A stretch of 64,000 nt of DNA from Pseudolysinimonas kribbensis (GCF_030161895.1 NZ_BSVB01000001.1:1736001-1800000); one strand, 5' to 3'. Shown: positions 27,354-36,646, counted from the first letter of the stretch. Notes: generated by a model from the sequence alone, not told the origin. Translations and numbers: made by a program.

Positions 27354-28165
27354 CGCCCCCGCTGCTGTCCCTCCGCGCCGCCGAGCTCACCCTCGGCGGT
27401 CGCGTGCTGTGGAGCGGCGTGGACCTCGACGTCGCCCCGGGCGAGTTCGTGGCGGTGCTCGGCGCGAACGGGTCGGGCAAGACCAGCCTGCTCAAGGCGA
27501 TCCTGGGCCAGCACCGGCTGAGCGCCGGGTCGGCGACCTTCCTCGGGGAGCCGCTGCGCCACGGTGATCGGCGCATCGGCTACGTGCCGCAGCAGCGCCT
27601 CGCCGATGAGGGCACGCCGCTGCGCGGCCGCGACCTCGTCGGCCTCGGGCTGGACGGGCACCGCTGGGGCGTCGGATGGCCGAGCCGCGCCCGGCGCGAG
27701 AAGGTCGACGAGGTGCTCGACGCGGTCGGCGCCGCGCATTACGCGCGCGTGCCGGTCGCGAGCCTGTCGGGCGGCGAGCAGCAGCGACTGCGGATCGGGC
27801 AGGCGCTCGCCGGCGATCCGCGCCTGCTGCTGTGCGACGAGCCGCTGCTCTCGCTCGACCTGCGCGCTCAAGGTGTCGTCAGCGAGCTCATCGATCGCAC
27901 CCGCCGCGCGCGCGACTTCGGGGTGCTGTTCGTGACGCACGACGTCAATCCGGTGCTCGGGATGGTCGACCGGGTGCTCTACCTCGCCGGCCGCCGGTTC
28001 CGGGTCGGCACGCCCGACGAAGTGCTGCGCAGCGACGTGCTGAGCGAGCTCTACGACGCGCCCGTCGATGTCGTGCGCGCCCGGGGGCGCGTGATCATCG
28101 TCGGCGCTCCCGATCAGACCCACGCGCACGAGCACGAGCACGATCACGGGGCGGATCTGCCGTGA
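27350..28165 (+). CDS. znuC: Zinc ABC transporter ATP-binding protein
   Basis: ATPase of the Zn importer, 271 aa. Walker A GANGSGKTS, signature LSGGEQQRLRIGQAL, Walker B LLLCDEPL and the switch His in VTHDVNP are all present. The protein ends in a His-rich tail (HAHEHEHDHG), which may bind zinc and tie activity to the metal. Overlaps znuA and znuB by 4 bases on each side. Confidence 0.94.
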   Translation: MTPPLLSLRAAELTLGGRVLWSGVDLDVAPGEFVAVLGANGSGKTSLLKAILGQHRLSAGSATFLGEPLRHGDRRIGYVPQQRLADEGTPLRGRDLVGLGLDGHRWGVGWPSRARREKVDEVLDAVGAAHYARVPVASLSGGEQQRLRIGQALAGDPRLLLCDEPLLSLDLRAQGVVSELIDRTRRARDFGVLFVTHDVNPVLGMVDRVLYLAGRRFRVGTPDEVLRSDVLSELYDAPVDVVRARGRVIIVGAPDQTHAHEHEHDHGADLP

Positions 28166-29037
28166 GCGCGCTCCTGACGACCGACTGGTGGTCGACCCTC
28201 TTCGACTTCTCGGACTACGGCGACCTGCTGCAGCTGCTGCAGAACTCCGTGTACGCCGGCATCCTGCTCGGCCTGGTCGGCGGCCTCATCGGGGTCTTCG
28301 TCGTGCAGCGCGACCTCGCCTTCGCCGTGCACGGCATCAGCGAGCTCTCCTTCGCGGGGGCGGCCGCGGGGCTGCTGCTCGGGATCGGGGTCGTCGCGGG
28401 GTCGCTCGTCGGGTCGGTCGTCGCGGCCGCGATCATCGGGGTGCTCGGTGCCCGCGCCCGCGAGCGCAACTCGATCACCGCGGTGCTCATGCCGTTCGGC
28501 CTCGGCCTCGGCATCCTGTGCCTCGCCCTGTATCCCGGGCGGGATGCCAACAAGTTCGGCCTGCTCACCGGGCAGATCGTCGCGGTCGACGACCCGCGTC
28601 TCGGCTCGCTCGCCGTGATCGCCGTCGTGGTGCTCGCGGGCCTCGCGGTCGTCTGGCGTCCGCTCGGGTTCGCGAGCGTGGATGCCGAGGTCGCGGCCGC
28701 CCGCGGCGTTCCGGTGCGCGCGCTCTCGCTGGTCTTCATGCTCCTGCTCGCGCTCGCCGTGTCGGTGAGCGTGCAGATCGTGGGCGCGCTTCTCGTGCTG
28801 TCGATCCTCGTCACCCCCGCGGCGGCGGCCCTGCGCATCTCGGCGTCGCCCGTCTGGGTGCCCGTGCTCTCGACCGCGTTCGCGGTGGTGTCGCTCGTCG
28901 GCGGCATCCTGCTCGCCCTCGGGGCCAGCGTGCCGATCAGCCCCTACGTCACGACGATCTCGTTCCTCATCTACCTGGTCTGCCGGCTCGCGGGTGCGCG
29001 GCGTACCGTGAGGCGCAGGGAGCGGAGGCTCGCATGA
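28162..29037 (+). CDS. znuB: Zinc ABC transporter permease
   Basis: Membrane channel of the ABC-3 family, 291 aa with about eight helices; QRDLAFAVHGISELSFAGAAAG and VGALLVLSILVTPAAAA are family-typical. GTG start at 28162 overlaps znuC; its stop overlaps the zur ATG. Confidence 0.93.
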   Translation: MSALLTTDWWSTLFDFSDYGDLLQLLQNSVYAGILLGLVGGLIGVFVVQRDLAFAVHGISELSFAGAAAGLLLGIGVVAGSLVGSVVAAAIIGVLGARARERNSITAVLMPFGLGLGILCLALYPGRDANKFGLLTGQIVAVDDPRLGSLAVIAVVVLAGLAVVWRPLGFASVDAEVAAARGVPVRALSLVFMLLLALAVSVSVQIVGALLVLSILVTPAAAALRISASPVWVPVLSTAFAVVSLVGGILLALGASVPISPYVTTISFLIYLVCRLAGARRTVRRRERRLA

Positions 29038-29434
29038 AGCGGAACACCTGGCAGCGCGAGGCCGTGCGCGAGGCCCTCGGCGACACCGCGGGTTTCGTGA
29101 GCGCCCAGTCGCTGCATCAGACCATGCGCGAGCAGGGATCCGAGGTCGGGCTCGCGACCGTGTACCGTGCCCTCGCCGACCTCGCGACCGAGGGGACGCC
29201 GACTCGCTGCAGCAGGAGGGCGAGTCGCTCTACCGCGCGTGCACCCCGGGGCGGCATCACCACCACCTGATCTGCCGGCGCTGCGGCCGGGCGGTGGAGA
29301 TCGAGGCCGACCCGGTGGAGACCTGGGCCCGCGAGGTCGCGGCGGCGAACGGGTTCACCGAGCCCGAGCACGTCGTCGACGTGTTCGGCTACTGCGCGGA
29401 GTGCTCCGCGGCGCGCGCCTCGTCCACCGGCTGA
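29034..29434 (+). CDS. zur: Fur-family zinc uptake regulator Zur, frame interrupted by a probable contraction
   Basis: Fur-family repressor, 133 aa. N-terminal winged helix (NTWQREAVREALGDTAGFVSAQ, VGLATVYRALADLA), then the His-rich metal site HHHHLICRRCG and the structural zinc cysteines CRRC and CAEC. The frame breaks in the G4 run at 29192-29195; one extra G restores EGDADSLQQEGESLYRACTPG. It is the last gene of the zinc operon and would autoregulate through the Zur box before znuA. The 3' end overlaps the convergent MFS gene by 46 bases. Confidence 0.9.
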
Positions 29435-30915
29435 GCAGCGGGTGCGGTCGCCGGCACGGGCACCGGCGCCGGACCGCCCGGTCGCACCAGGAACAGAACC
29501 ACGACGAAGGCGATGATCGCGCCGGCGGCCGGCAGCAGGATGCTCTGCGCCATGGCCGCCGTGAAGCCGTCGTGCAACGGGGCCGGCAGCGCGCCCCCGC
29601 CGAACCCGGCCTGCGACACCGAACCGCCCGCCGCGGCGGGCAGGTCCGCGACGAGCCGGGACTGGATGAGCGCGGCGATGGAGGCGCTGCCGAGCACCGC
29701 GCCGACCTGCCGGGTCGCGTTGTACACGCCCGCGCCCGCGCCGGCGAGGTTCAGCGGCAGGTTGCGGGTCGCGCTCACCGAGAGCGGAGCCCAGATGCCG
29801 GCCTGCGCGATCCCGAGCACGAACGCGGGGATCAGGAGCACGCCGACCGACTGATCGGGTGTGAGCAGCACCGCGTAGAGCACGAGCGAGAGCGCCAGCA
29901 GCACCATGCCGACCGCGCCGATCGTGCGCGGGTGCACGCGGTCGAGCGCGCGGCCCGTGAACGGCGAGATGAAGATCGACACGGCCATGGGCGCGAACAT
30001 GAGGGCCGACTGGGTCGGCGTCATGCCGCGCACGAGCTGCAGATAGAAGACCAGCGGCAGCGCGAACGACGTCACGGTGAAGCCGACGGCGGTGATGCCG
30101 ATGTTGGCGAGCGCGAAGTTGCGATCGCGGAACAGGCGCAGCGGCAGGAGCGGTTCGGCGCGGTTGAACCGCTGCCAGACGACGAACGCGACGAGCACGA
30201 CGACGCCGACGATGATGAGCAGCCAGACCGAGATCGGCCCCGCGATCGTGCCCCAGTCGTAGCGCTCGCCCTCCTGGATGCCGAACACGAGCAGGAACAT
30301 CCCGACGGCGCTCAGCACGACGCCCAGCAGGTCGAAGCGGTGCGGGTGCATCTCGAGCCTCGGCACCAGGATCACGGCGAGCGCGAAGGCGACGACGCCG
30401 ATCGGTACGTTGACGAAGAAGATCCACGGCCATCCGAGGGCGTCGACGATGAGGCCGCCCACGATGGGCCCGACGAGCGTGCCGACGCCGGCGACCGCGC
30501 CCCAGACGCCCATCGCGGCGCCGCGGCGCTCCGCCGGGAACACCCGGGTGATGACCGCCATGGTCTGCGGCGCCATGAGCGCTGCGCCGAGGCCCTGCAC
30601 GGCACGCGCCGTGATGAGCCAGCCGATATCGCCCGACAGGCCGCACCACAGCGAGGCGAGCGTGAAGATCGTGAGCCCGACGAGGTAGAGGTTCTTGGGC
30701 CCGAACCGGTCGCCCAGGCGCCCGGTGATGAGCAGCGGGGTCGCGTACGTGAGCAGGTAGGCGCTCGTGACCCAGATGACCGAGTCGATGTCGGTGTGCA
30801 GACCCTCGAGGATCCTGGGGTTGGCGACGCTCACGATCGTCGAGTCGATGAGGATCATGAAGAACCCGACGACGAGCGCCCAGAGCGCGCGCCAGGGACG
30901 CGGAGCGGATGCCAT
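29389..30915 (-). CDS. DHA2-type MFS drug transporter (EmrB/QacA-like)
   Basis: A 508-residue protein with about 14 hydrophobic helices. The N-terminal ALWALVVGFFMILIDSTIVSVANPRI and the GRLGDRFGPKNLY loop are typical of proton-driven drug exporters of the EmrB/QacA group. Antimicrobial or dye export is likely but the substrate is unknown. TAGGGT 6 bases before the ATG points to a leaderless mRNA. It converges on zur with overlapping 3' ends; no metal-specific motif suggests a link to zinc. Confidence 0.86.
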   Translation of the reverse strand: MASAPRPWRALWALVVGFFMILIDSTIVSVANPRILEGLHTDIDSVIWVTSAYLLTYATPLLITGRLGDRFGPKNLYLVGLTIFTLASLWCGLSGDIGWLITARAVQGLGAALMAPQTMAVITRVFPAERRGAAMGVWGAVAGVGTLVGPIVGGLIVDALGWPWIFFVNVPIGVVAFALAVILVPRLEMHPHRFDLLGVVLSAVGMFLLVFGIQEGERYDWGTIAGPISVWLLIIVGVVVLVAFVVWQRFNRAEPLLPLRLFRDRNFALANIGITAVGFTVTSFALPLVFYLQLVRGMTPTQSALMFAPMAVSIFISPFTGRALDRVHPRTIGAVGMVLLALSLVLYAVLLTPDQSVGVLLIPAFVLGIAQAGIWAPLSVSATRNLPLNLAGAGAGVYNATRQVGAVLGSASIAALIQSRLVADLPAAAGGSVSQAGFGGGALPAPLHDGFTAAMAQSILLPAAGAIIAFVVVLFLVRPGGPAPVPVPATAPAAQPVDEARAAEHSAQ

Positions 30916-30921
30916 GCGGTC

Positions 30922-30927
30922 ACCCTA
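30922..30927 (-). promoter_or_regulatory. -10 element for a leaderless MFS transcript
   Basis: Minus-strand TAGGGT ends exactly 6 bases before the ATG at 30915; no Shine-Dalgarno is present. Confidence 0.55.
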
Positions 30928-30937
30928 CTGACGGCGG

Positions 30938-30967
30938 GTGACGGACCAGCCCGGCATCGGGTACGAT
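30938..30967 (+). promoter_or_regulatory. Promoter of the rpmB-rpmG-rpsN operon
   Basis: GTGACG (30938-30943), 18-base spacer, TACGAT (30962-30967). It leaves a leader of nearly 150 bases before rpmB. No Zur box is seen here. Confidence 0.55.
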
Positions 30968-31120
30968 CGAGAGGTTGTGCCCGCGAGGGCGCTTCTTGTG
31001 TGCGACCGGGGCCACCCCGGATCCGCATGCCGACAAGTGACCTTGGGTGCCGTGGTCTTGGAGGAATCCAGCCGCGGCACGGTAGCCGGACGATTCGCGT
31101 CGTCCCGATATGGAGGAATC

Positions 31121-31357
31121 ATGGCAGCCGTCTGCCAGGTGACCGGAGCCGTTCCCGGTTTCGGCCACAGCATCTCGTTCTCGCATCGTCGCAACAAGCG
31201 CCGGTTCGATCCGAACGTGCAGCGCAAGACCTATTACGTGCCGTCGCTGCGGCGGAAGGTGACGATCAACGTGTCCGCACGCGGCATCAAGGTCATCGAC
31301 GCCCGCGGCATCGACGCGGTCGTGAGAGACATCCTGGCTCGCGGGGAGAAGATCTGA
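31121..31357 (+). CDS. rpmB: 50S ribosomal protein L28 (zinc-independent form)
   Basis: L28, 78 aa; [22 protein letters not shown] and the rest are typical. It has a single Cys (residue 5) and lacks the CxxC pairs of the zinc-binding type, so it is the C-minus form. Strong ribosome site GGAGG 4 bases before ATG. First gene of the rpmB-rpmG-rpsN operon. Confidence 0.95.
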   Translation: MAAVCQVTGAVPGFGHSISFSHRRNKRRFDPNVQRKTYYVPSLRRKVTINVSARGIKVIDARGIDAVVRDILARGEKI

Positions 31358-31358
31358 C

Positions 31359-31526
31359 ATGGCGAAGGCACAGGACGTCCGTCCGATCATCAAGCTGCGC
31401 TCCACGGCCGGCACCGGGTACACCTACGTGACCCGCAAGAACCGCCGCAACGACCCGGACCGTCTGGTCCTCAAGAAGTACGACCCGGTCGTGCGCAAGC
31501 ACGTCGAGTTCCGAGAGGAGCGCTAA
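31359..31526 (+). CDS. rpmG: 50S ribosomal protein L33 (zinc-independent form)
   Basis: L33, 55 aa, identified by reading the frame directly because it is short: [21 protein letters not shown] and [15 protein letters not shown]. No cysteine, hence the C-minus type. Begins 1 base after the rpmB stop and ends 3 bases before rpsN. Confidence 0.95.
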   Translation: MAKAQDVRPIIKLRSTAGTGYTYVTRKNRRNDPDRLVLKKYDPVVRKHVEFREER

Positions 31527-31529
31527 AGC

Positions 31530-31835
31530 GTGGCCAAGAAGAGCAAGATCGCCAAGAACGACCAGCGCGCCGTCATCGTCGAGCGCTACGCCGCGAAGCG
31601 GCTGGAGCTGAAGAAGCAGCTCGTCGACCCGAACGGCAGCGATGAGAGCCGCGAGGCCGCTCGCGTCGGCCTGCAGAAGCTCCCGCGCGACGCGTCGCCG
31701 GTGCGTCTGCGTCACCGCGACGCCATCGACGGACGCCCCCGCGGCGTGCTGAGCCAGTACGGGATCTCCCGTGTGCGGTTCCGCGACATGGCGCACCGCG
31801 GCGAGCTCCCCGGCATCACCAAGTCGAGCTGGTAA
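31530..31835 (+). CDS. rpsN: 30S ribosomal protein S14 (long, zinc-independent form)
   Basis: S14, 101 aa with no cysteine. This is the long C-minus form; the zinc-binding form is about 61 aa with two CxxC pairs. Motifs [38 protein letters not shown] are family-defining. Start GTG at 31530. With L28 and L33 it forms a set that can replace zinc-containing ribosomal proteins in zinc-poor cells where these exist. Confidence 0.95.
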   Translation: MAKKSKIAKNDQRAVIVERYAAKRLELKKQLVDPNGSDESREAARVGLQKLPRDASPVRLRHRDAIDGRPRGVLSQYGISRVRFRDMAHRGELPGITKSSW

Positions 31836-31961
31836 AGAGGAACCTCCCCACACCGCGAAGATCCCCGGAATCACGGGGAACTACTGGTACCTTCGTGCTC
31901 GGCCCGACGGCGGCGACGCCGACCGGGTCGTTCCGAATACGAGGTCCGAGGAGGACATCCC

Positions 31962-32249
31962 ATGGCTGACAAGTCACTCAACAAGACCGATCTGGTCGCC
32001 GCCATCGCTGCCGACTCCGGACAGAGCCAGGCCACGGTCTCCGGCATCGTCGACTCGCTGTTCAGCGTCCTGGCGAAGTCGGTCGGCGAGGGCACCAAGG
32101 TGCAGATCCCGGGCTGGCTCGCCGTCGAGCGCACCCACCGCGCCGCCCGCGAGGGGCGCAACCCCGCCACGGGCGAGGCGATCCACATCGCCGCCGGCTA
32201 CGGCGTCAAGGTGACCGCGGGCTCGAAGCTCAAGGCCGCCGCCAAGTAA
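31962..32249 (+). CDS. hup: HU-family DNA-binding protein
   Basis: Small nucleoid protein, 95 aa, that bends DNA. NKTDLVAAIAADSGQSQATVSGIVDSLF and the arm region REGRNPATGEAIHIAAG are diagnostic. It lacks the Lys-rich C-terminal tail of mycobacterial HupB. ATG preceded by a full GAGGAGG 6 bases upstream; followed by a strong terminator. Confidence 0.95.
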   Translation: MADKSLNKTDLVAAIAADSGQSQATVSGIVDSLFSVLAKSVGEGTKVQIPGWLAVERTHRAAREGRNPATGEAIHIAAGYGVKVTAGSKLKAAAK

Positions 32250-32260
32250 GCGACTCGTGA

Positions 32261-32289
32261 GGCGCCGATCCCCCGGGGTCGGCGCCTTT
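32261..32289 (+). terminator. Terminator of hup
   Basis: GGCGCCGA paired with TCGGCGCC, an inner CCCC/GGGG pair, and a TTT tract, 11 bases after the hup stop. Confidence 0.85.
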
Positions 32290-32343
32290 CGCGTTCCCCG
32301 CCCCGGCGCGGCACCACTCGACCCGCTCACATCCGGCCGGGCC

Positions 32344-32349
32344 TAGCCT
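32344..32349 (+). promoter_or_regulatory. -10 element for a leaderless copD-ctaG transcript
   Basis: TAGCCT ends 6 bases before the ATG at 32356; no Shine-Dalgarno. Confidence 0.55.
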
Positions 32350-32355
32350 GGTCTC

Positions 32356-34348
32356 ATGCTCCGCGTCGCGCGGATCGTCTCTCCCGCGGTCCTGATCCTC
32401 GTCGCGTTCGGCGCACTTCTCGTCGCGCTCGCGATCGGGCACGGCGCGGACGCGCCGATCGCGCTCGACCCCGGCGTCGCCGTGCGGTTCGGGGTGCCGT
32501 TCGCGCAGGTCGTGCTCGACCTCGGGATCGCCACGGCGATCGGCGGCCTCGCGATCGCCGTCTTCGCGTTCGCGTCGAGCGACGAGCGCTACGGCCGCGC
32601 ACTCGATGTCGCGGCGGCCGGGGCGGCCGTGTGGACGATCGCGGCCGCCGTCAGCAGCGTGCTCTCCTATTCCTCCCAGACCGGCAAGGCGCCCGACCTC
32701 GGGCAGCGGTTCGGCGTCGGCCTCGGCGACTATCTCACCCAGAACATCCCCGGCCGCGCGTGGCTGACGACGGTGCTCGTCGGCGCGGTCGTGACGGTCC
32801 TGTGCTTCGCAGTGCGATCCCAGACCGCCCTGGTGTTCGTCGCCGCGTTCGCCGTGCTCGGCCTCATCCCGCTCGAGGAGCAGGGTCACGCGGGCGACTC
32901 GTCGACGCACGAGGCGGCGATCACGGCGATCTGGCTGCACGTGATCTTCGCGAGCCTGTGGATCGGCGGACTGCTGGTGCTCGCGACGATCGGCTGGCGG
33001 GAGCGAAGGACGGCCGCCACGGGCCGGGTGGATGCCGACCGCCTCGTCCCGGTGCTCGAGCGCTATTCGACGATCGCCCTGGTCTGCTTCATCGTGGTCG
33101 CGATCTCGGGCACCGTGAGCGCGCAGCTGCGCGTCGGCACGTGGGAGGCGCTGCTCACGCCGTACGGCGTCCTGGTGCTGCTCAAGGTCGCCGCCCTCGG
33201 CGCGCTCGGGCTGTTCGGCGTCTTCCAGCGCCGGGTGCTCATCGATCGCCTGCGCCGCACCGCGCAGCGCCGGTTCTTCTGGATCATGGCGACCGCCGAG
33301 CTGGCGTTCATGGGGATCGCCTCCGGCGTCGCCGCCGGCCTCGCGGTGTCGGCGCCGCCCGTGGTCGCCGTCGCGCAGAGCCAGAACGACGACGCGAGCC
33401 CGGCGGCGATCCTGACCGGGACGCCGCTGCCGCCGCCGATCACCGCGCTGAAGTACCTCACCGCATGGAACTTCGACCTGCTCTGGGTGCTCATCATCGG
33501 CTTCGGGGTCGTCTTCTACCTGTGGGGGTTCTCCGGCTCCGGCGCCGCGGAGACCGGTGGCCCTGGTACCGCACCGTGCTCTGGCTGGCCGGCATGGGGT
33601 CGTTGTTCTGGGTGACCTGCGGCGTCAGCAACGTCTACGAGCAGTACCTGTTCAGCGTGCACATGCTCGAGCACATGCTGCTGACCATGGCCGTGCCGCT
33701 CCTGCTCGTGCTCTCGGCGCCCGTGACGCTCGCGGCGCGCGCCATCCACCGGCGCGACGACGGCAGCCGGGGGCTCGCGAGTGGATCCTGCTCGCCGTGC
33801 ACTCGAAGGCCGCGGGCGTGCTCACGAATCCCCTCGTCTCCGGCGGGCTGTTCATCACCTCGCTCTGGGTCTTCTACTACACGCCGCTGTTCCGCTGGGC
33901 CACGATCGATCACGTCGGGCACGAGTGGATGATCCTGCACTTCCTGATCGTCGGGTACCTCTTCATCCAGACGCTCGTCGGCATCGACCCGGTCAAGAGC
34001 CGGCCCGCGTACCCGATCCGGCTCATGCTGCTGCTGATCGTGATGGCGTTCCACGCCTTCTTCGGACTCGCGCTCATCTCGAACCAGGGCCTGCTGCTGG
34101 CCGACTGGTACGGGGCGATGGGGCGCACGTGGGGCGCCACACCGCTCGAGGATCAGCAGGCGGCCGGCGGGATCGCGTGGAGCGTCGGCGAGATCCCGAC
34201 GGTCCTGCTCGCCATCGGCGTCGCGATCCTGTGGAGCCGCAGCGACGAGCGGGAGGCCAAGCGCCGCGACCGTCGCGCCGACCGCGACGGCGACGTCGAG
34301 CTCGAGGAGTACAACCGGATGCTCGCGCAGCGCGCCCGTCAGGGCTGA
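32356..34348 (+). CDS. CopD domain - CtaG (Caa3 assembly) fusion membrane protein, two probable contractions
   Basis: A large copper-related membrane protein: an N-terminal CopD-like half ([34 protein letters not shown]) and a C-terminal caa3 oxidase assembly (CtaG) half ([53 protein letters not shown]). Both halves carry conserved His residues likely to handle copper for cytochrome oxidase. Two frame breaks, GG at 33549-33550 and the G5 run at 33769-33773, each need one extra G; corrected length 664 aa. The CopD-CtaG fusion is common in actinobacteria. The three pieces join at natural points, so I annotate one intact gene. Confidence 0.85.
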
Positions 34349-34364
34349 GCGCCGAGCCGGCCGG

Positions 34365-35324
34365 TCACTGCACGTCGCGGATCGTCAGCTCGCCGTCGCC
34401 GCTCACGCGCACGGTGGCGCGGATCGTGAACGGCACGTCCTTGTCGAAGGTCGACGCCGATCCGTCGAAGAGCGACTCCACCGGCACCTTCAGATGCGCC
34501 GTGCCCGGCACCTGCGGGATCGTCCAGCTGCGGTCGTCTCCCGCCCCCACCAGCCGCATGTCGGGGTAGCGCTTCATCGACCAGGCGGGAGTGCCGGTCA
34601 CGCGGTTCTCGATCTGCTGCCCGAAGGGGCATCCGGCCGGGAACAGCACCCTCTGCGTCGCGCAGCGGTCGAGAAGCTTGTTCACCTGGGTCGACACCAG
34701 GTCGACGAGCTTGCGCGAGGCCTCGACGTCGATCGTCGCCCCGAACCGCTGCCCGACCGTGTCGGCGAGCACGGGCCGCTCCGTGGAGACCAGCAGCGCG
34801 GTCCTCTCGACGAACCGGTAGTCGCCGGGCACGAGCACCGCGTACTCGTGCGGACCCACGCCGGGGGTGTGCACGCGCTGCGTTCCGGCGGTCACCTCGC
34901 GCGAGTTGCGCACGTCGAGCGAGAGTCGCGCCACCGGGCTCTCGGCGAAACCCCACACCGGGAACACGCCGAACCGCGTGCCGATCCGCTCCACCTCGAA
35001 GGTCGACTGCCCGGCGGTGTCGTTCGAGGTCCAGCTCGCGGTGATGCGGTGAACGCCGCCGTCGTGCTCGACGTCGTCGGTGATCCGGATGTCGTGCAGT
35101 CCCGGGAGCGCCGCCGACGTGAGCAGCGCCGGATTGCCGCCCGCGGCATCCACCCCCGGCAGCGAGAGCGCACTCGGGGCGTCGCGCCGGGCGAGCGCGT
35201 CGAGGTAGGTGGTCACGAACGAGCCGGGACCGAATCCGACGGCGATCACGACCGCCACCGATCCCACCCCGACGAGCACGACGGCCGCGCATGCCGCCAC
35301 CCACCGCAGCACCACCCGTCGCAC
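34365..35324 (-). CDS. Hypothetical exported or membrane-anchored protein
   Basis: A 319-residue protein with one N-terminal hydrophobic segment (WVAACAAVVLVGVGSVAVVIAVG) that acts as signal or anchor, then a soluble extracytoplasmic region without an obvious domain. Two cysteines (RCATQ and AGCPFG) about 10 residues apart could form a disulfide. Start GTG 35324 is supported by TAGGAT 6 bases upstream (leaderless). Function unknown; the pattern recalls exported proteins with a Cystatin-like fold, but I cannot assign it. Confidence 0.68.
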   Translation of the reverse strand: MRRVVLRWVAACAAVVLVGVGSVAVVIAVGFGPGSFVTTYLDALARRDAPSALSLPGVDAAGGNPALLTSAALPGLHDIRITDDVEHDGGVHRITASWTSNDTAGQSTFEVERIGTRFGVFPVWGFAESPVARLSLDVRNSREVTAGTQRVHTPGVGPHEYAVLVPGDYRFVERTALLVSTERPVLADTVGQRFGATIDVEASRKLVDLVSTQVNKLLDRCATQRVLFPAGCPFGQQIENRVTGTPAWSMKRYPDMRLVGAGDDRSWTIPQVPGTAHLKVPVESLFDGSASTFDKDVPFTIRATVRVSGDGELTIRDVQ

Positions 35325-35330
35325 CCCTGA

Positions 35331-35344
35331 ATCCTAGGTAACCT
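35331..35344. promoter_or_regulatory. Back-to-back leaderless promoters
   Basis: Minus-strand TAGGAT (35331-35336) lies 6 bases before the GTG at 35324. Plus-strand TAACCT (35339-35344) lies 6 bases before the GTG at 35351. The two -10 hexamers are separated by only 2 bases, so RNA polymerase cannot occupy both at once. Confidence 0.55.
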
Positions 35345-35350
35345 GACGCG

Positions 35351-36646
35351 GTGGCCGTCCCGGAGCTTTCAGAGGAGCAGGCGGCGGTCTACGCGCGGAT
35401 CGAGACGACGAGCGATCACATCTTCGTCACCGGCCGCGCGGGCACGGGCAAGTCGACCCTCCTCGAGCACCTCGCGTCGCACTCCTCGAAGCAGATCGTG
35501 ATCTGCGCGCCGACGGGCGTGGCGGCGCTGAATGTGGGCGGGCAGACCATCCACTCGCTGTTCCGGCTGCCGACCGGCGTGATCGCCGACCACCCGATCG
35601 AGCAGGGCGAGCCGCTGCGCAAGCTGCTGAATTCCATCGACACCCTCGTCGTCGACGAGGTCTCGATGGTCAACGCCGACCTGCTCGATGCGATGGATCG
35701 GGCGCTGCGGCAGGCACGCCAGCGACCGCACGAGCCGTTCGGCGGCGTGCAGCTCGTGCTGTTCGGCGACCCGTTCCAGCTCGCGCCCGTGCCGGGCGAC
35801 CCCGACGAGCAGGCGTACTTCGCCGACCGGTACCGCTCGGCATGGTTCTTCGACGCACGGGTGTGGGACGAGACCGACCTGCGCATCTTCGAGCTGCAGA
35901 CCATCCACCGCCAGCACGAGCTGGAGTTCAAGCGGCTGCTGACGGCGGTGCGGCACGGCGCGGTCACGGCCGAGATGGCGAAGGTGCTCAACGACACGGG
36001 AGCCCGCCCGGCGCCGACCGAGGGCGCCATCACGCTCGCGACGACGAACGCGACCGTCAACCGGATCAACGCGACCGCGCTGGGGCGGCTGCCCGGCCGG
36101 GCGCTGTCGGCGGTCGCCGAGATCGAGGGCGAGTTCTCCGGCCGCGCCTACCCGGCCGACGAGCGGCTCGAGCTGAAGGTGGGCGCGCAGGTGATGTTCC
36201 TGCGCAACGACAGCGGCGCGGAGGGACGCTGGGTCAACGGCACGATCGGCGAGGTCGCCAAGATCGGCGAGGGCACCGTCGCGGTCGACGTCGCAGGCGA
36301 TCGGCACGAGGTGCGCCCGGCGACCTGGGAGCGTTACCGCTACCGCTACTCGCCCGCGACCAAGACGCTGCACAAGGACGTCGTGGCCGAGTTCACGCAG
36401 TTCCCGCTGCGGCTCGCGTGGGCGGTCACGATTCACAAGTCGCAGGGCAAGACCTACGACAGCGCCATCGTCGACCTCGGATCGCGCAGCTTCGCACCCG
36501 GCCAGACCTACGTCGCCCTCAGCCGGATCACCGCCCTCGAGGGCCTGTACCTCACGCGGCCGCTGCGCCCGAGCGACATCATCGTCGACGACCGGGTGCG
36601 CGAGTTCATGGCGGGCGCGACGGCGATCAAGGCGATCTCGGCCTGA
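35351..36646 (+). CDS. PIF1-like ATP-dependent DNA helicase
   Basis: A 431-residue superfamily-1B helicase of the PIF1/RecD type. Motif I GRAGTGKSTLL, APTGVAALNVGGQTIHSLF (Ia), VVDEVSMV (II, DE box), FGDPFQLAPV (III), AVTIHKSQGKTYDSAIVDLG (V) and YVALSRITALEGLYLT (VI) are all seen. PIF1 enzymes resolve G-quadruplexes and other structures in GC-rich DNA. The protein lacks nuclease domains and stands alone. Start GTG 35351 is probably leaderless. Confidence 0.88.
   Translation: MAVPELSEEQAAVYARIETTSDHIFVTGRAGTGKSTLLEHLASHSSKQIVICAPTGVAALNVGGQTIHSLFRLPTGVIADHPIEQGEPLRKLLNSIDTLVVDEVSMVNADLLDAMDRALRQARQRPHEPFGGVQLVLFGDPFQLAPVPGDPDEQAYFADRYRSAWFFDARVWDETDLRIFELQTIHRQHELEFKRLLTAVRHGAVTAEMAKVLNDTGARPAPTEGAITLATTNATVNRINATALGRLPGRALSAVAEIEGEFSGRAYPADERLELKVGAQVMFLRNDSGAEGRWVNGTIGEVAKIGEGTVAVDVAGDRHEVRPATWERYRYRYSPATKTLHKDVVAEFTQFPLRLAWAVTIHKSQGKTYDSAIVDLGSRSFAPGQTYVALSRITALEGLYLTRPLRPSDIIVDDRVREFMAGATAIKAISA

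Noticed and set aside
30938-31120. Zur box before rpmB
   Set aside because: No match to TGANAATNATTNTCA was found in this leader.
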